Shown here: piece after piece, positions 58,022 to 59,899 of the stretch | Numbering within the stretch: the stretch's first letter is position 1 | Layout of the letters: every line of letters starts with the position of its first letter | Origin: Sporodiniella umbellata | Taxonomy: Eukaryota > Mucoromycota > Mucoromycetes > Mucorales > Rhizopodaceae | NCBI GenBank assembly: GCA_025677835.1 | Contig: JAIXMR010000139.1 | Span: 1-59,899, forward strand | Direction of reading: 5' to 3' | DNA: 59,899 bases | The notes under the pieces: model-generated | Seen by the model: only the letters and a program-made list of their open reading frames with translations | Told to the model about the DNA's origin: nothing | Databases searched by the model: none | Position numbers and translations under genes: made by a program

Positions 58022-58282
58022 TTCTGCTGAGATTCCCTTTGTTTGCTTTTTTTAAAGCTATTGGGTGTAACGCTGAAATGAACTGGCTGATTGTAAGAGG
58101 CAAAAGTTGGCTGATTGGTAACCAAGTTGCTAACAGGGGATATTGAGTGTTGACAATTTACTCTTATTTTCTGTCAAAAAGATAGTAACCAAGTTTTTGA
58201 ATAAATAAAAAAAAAAAAAAGATAATTTGACATTTATTTCCAGCCTTATCCTTTTTTTTTTTTTTTTTTGGTCTCTTTAAAA

Positions 58283-58857
58283 ATGTCTGCAATTTATTCT
58301 TTATATATTATCAATAAGGCAGGCGGTCTTGTCTATCAAAAAGACTTTTCAGGCCAACTTGAGAAACTGTCCAGCAATGAATATCTTGTGTTGGCGGGGA
58401 CTTTTCATGGGTAAAAAAAACAAACAAACAAACAGAAACAAAAGTCTCACAAAACCAAAACAAACTATACAGTGTTCATGCCATTACCTCCAAGATTTCT
58501 CCTTTGCACAACTCTTCTGGTATCGAAATGCTTGAAGCCGAAAACTTTAAACTCTATTGTCATCAGACTTTAACAGGTAATTAGGTCTATCTAGAGTGAA
58601 CTGTCCGATGGTTTTTTTCTTTAAACAAAAGCTTTCACGTCTAATTATGTTCAAAAAAAAAAAAAAAAAAAGGCACCAAATTTCTTCTGATTACTTCACC
58701 CCATTTGAATACAGTGGATGGCTACATGAAGAGAATCTATGACCTGTACAGCGACTTTGTTATGAAGAATCCGTTTCATACGCCCGAGATGCCCATTCGT
58801 TCAGATCAATTCGATCAGTCGTTGTTGAAGTTTATCCATGGGAATGGAGCCCTGTAA
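58283..58857 (+). CDS. TRS23: TRAPP complex core subunit Trs23/TRAPPC4
   Basis: Three exons (58283-58410, 58473-58576, 58673-58857) give 138 residues. The longin-like start [17 protein letters not shown], then [47 protein letters not shown] and the C-terminal [20 protein letters not shown] are standard for Trs23. The subunit is part of the catalytic core of TRAPP, the exchange factor for Rab1/Ypt1 in ER-Golgi and autophagy traffic. The length equals the compact metazoan form and lacks the insertion found in Saccharomyces. The gene starts 261 bp from FANCJ (divergent) and ends 30 bp before the stop of the convergent NDUFAF4-like gene. Confidence 0.95.
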
Positions 58858-58887
58858 AATATATATACCACGCACTTTTTTTTTATT

Positions 58888-59681
58888 TTAAAAGTCTTCT
58901 TCAAATAAATCCTTTAATTTCTTTTGATCGGATGTTGAGCTTCCTTGTTCTGACTTGATACGATTGTTATCTTCTATTGCCTTTTGTTTAGCGGCCTCGA
59001 TCAGCTTGTTACGTTCCTCGACCTGTTTGACTTTTGTTTCCCAATCGACTCTGTCTGTTACCCAAACACCAGCTCTTCTATCTTCTTTATCGTCCAGAGC
59101 GACAGGCATGATGGCCATAGTACTATAGTACTTTAAGACGGTCGATAGTGTGTGTGGGTCGATACCATATTTCTTTGTCCATCCTTGTTGTGTCGACTCA
59201 AGATCAGCTTCTCCAGGTGACAGTCGTTTACGTTCCTCGAGCAAAGAAAAAAAAGAGTCAATAGTGATCGTTCCTTCTGATGTTAGTTCTTGCGCATCTG
59301 CTTTTTGTCTTTGACTGACAATACCCAACATGTTATCGGTCTAAAAAAAAAAAAGGGTGTTAAAAAAGGAATCCACATCTTTTGAATGTTTCGTTTTGTT
59401 TCTTACTGTTCTCATTTTGGTTATTGTAGGAGGAATAGAAACAGTACCGATTGTTTTTAAATGTCGATCGAGATGAGGATCGCGACCGTCTTCTTCCAGA
59501 AATTCAGGTTTTAATTCTATTTCTATTGGTTAGTTTGAAAGCTGTTTTGTCCGGTTCTACCAGAGGCTAATTTGATCTGCTCTTCTAAAGTAGCAGGCGA
59601 TTGAAGGGGTGCTTTCTTTAAAGTATCTGGACGGGCTACTGTAGGAAGTTTTCGAGCTACTTTGGAGGCATTGGCACCCAT
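58888..59681 (-). CDS. NDUFAF4-like mitochondrial complex I assembly factor
   Basis: Three exons (59561-59681, 59407-59522, 58888-59340) give 229 residues. The start MGANASKVARK is a likely N-myristoylation site; human NDUFAF4 also begins MGA. LEEQIKLAS and especially GTITIDSFFSLLEERKRLSP ... KYGIDPHTLSTVLKYYSTMA correspond to the NDUFAF4 segment that ends in LLKYF. The remaining C-terminus (VDWETKVKQVEERNKLIEAA, then KKLKDLFEEDF) is a charged helix that extends beyond the human protein. In animals NDUFAF4 acts with NDUFAF3 in building the Q-module of complex I; having this gene would fit a fungus that retains complex I. The assignment rests on by-eye similarity. Intron 1 is only 38 nt (59523-59560). 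Confidence 0.7.
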
Positions 59682-59899
59682 GCTGTGTATCAAAAAAAAA
59701 AAAAAAAGTGGGGAGTAAAGGATCCAACTCAAAAACGTCACACAGAGACACTTATAAAAACCAATGCAACTCGAAAATCCAAACCAAGCTTTTTTTTTTT
59801 TGAAACTTTCTTTGAGCCACCCTTTTGAAATGAACAAAACACCCGCAAAAAACATGGAAGCCGATAGACAGCCCTAAAGAACTACTACAGCCACTAAAG
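59682..59899. other. upstream flank to window end
   Basis: A/T runs and no coding frame of note; presumably the 5' region of the NDUFAF4-like gene. Confidence 0.4.

Overview
The window looks like nuclear DNA from an early-diverging filamentous fungus, most plausibly Mucoromycota/Mucorales (inference from gene content and style; no rRNA or other marker is present). Genes are compact and rich in introns: I rebuilt models with 1-24 exons, introns mostly 40-110 nt with GT(A/G)-AG ends, and every multi-exon model below keeps phase from ATG to stop. Intergenic and intronic DNA is AT-rich with very long T or A runs. An ERG25 sterol oxidase fits a fungus. FANCJ, CWC27 and a BAG6-like gene argue against a reduced yeast genome.

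Layout. 1-7.6 kb: a truncated coiled-coil gene, an orphan exon, an ankyrin protein, a short-chain dehydrogenase, a small mitochondrial-looking membrane protein, RNase H2 subunit A and ERG25. 8.4-16.3 kb: prenyltransferase alpha subunit, a SAM methyltransferase and an unknown helical protein, separated by AT-rich DNA with broken coding fragments. 16.6-19.4 kb: doubtful or decayed ORFs. 19.4-33.7 kb is a dense block: malic enzyme, CWC27, BAG6-like, glycerol kinase, HemW-like radical SAM enzyme, ERO1, and an Fpg/Nei glycosylase. 33.7-42.1 kb is an 8.4-kb AT-rich gene desert with degraded reading frames. 42.1-59.7 kb is again dense: Mpv17/PMP22 protein, a small membrane protein, an immunity-related-GTPase-like protein, a FetB/ALS3-like permease, EFL1, TMX2-like, FANCJ helicase, TRAPP subunit TRS23 and a complex I assembly factor (NDUFAF4-like).

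How the genes relate. They are mostly unlinked housekeeping genes in divergent or convergent pairs, not a cluster. Themes recur: genome maintenance (RNase H2, Fpg, FANCJ), ER redox and membrane work (ERO1, TMX2, ERG25), mitochondria (malic enzyme, NDUFAF4-like), and RNA or ribosome maturation (CWC27, EFL1). The two most unusual items are the IRG-like GTPase at 44.1-45.2 kb, and a zinc-binding-looking C-terminal domain on the FANCJ helicase that resembles the RIG-I/MDA5 C-terminal (beta-tent) domain. No tRNA, rRNA, CRISPR array or intact transposon was recognised.
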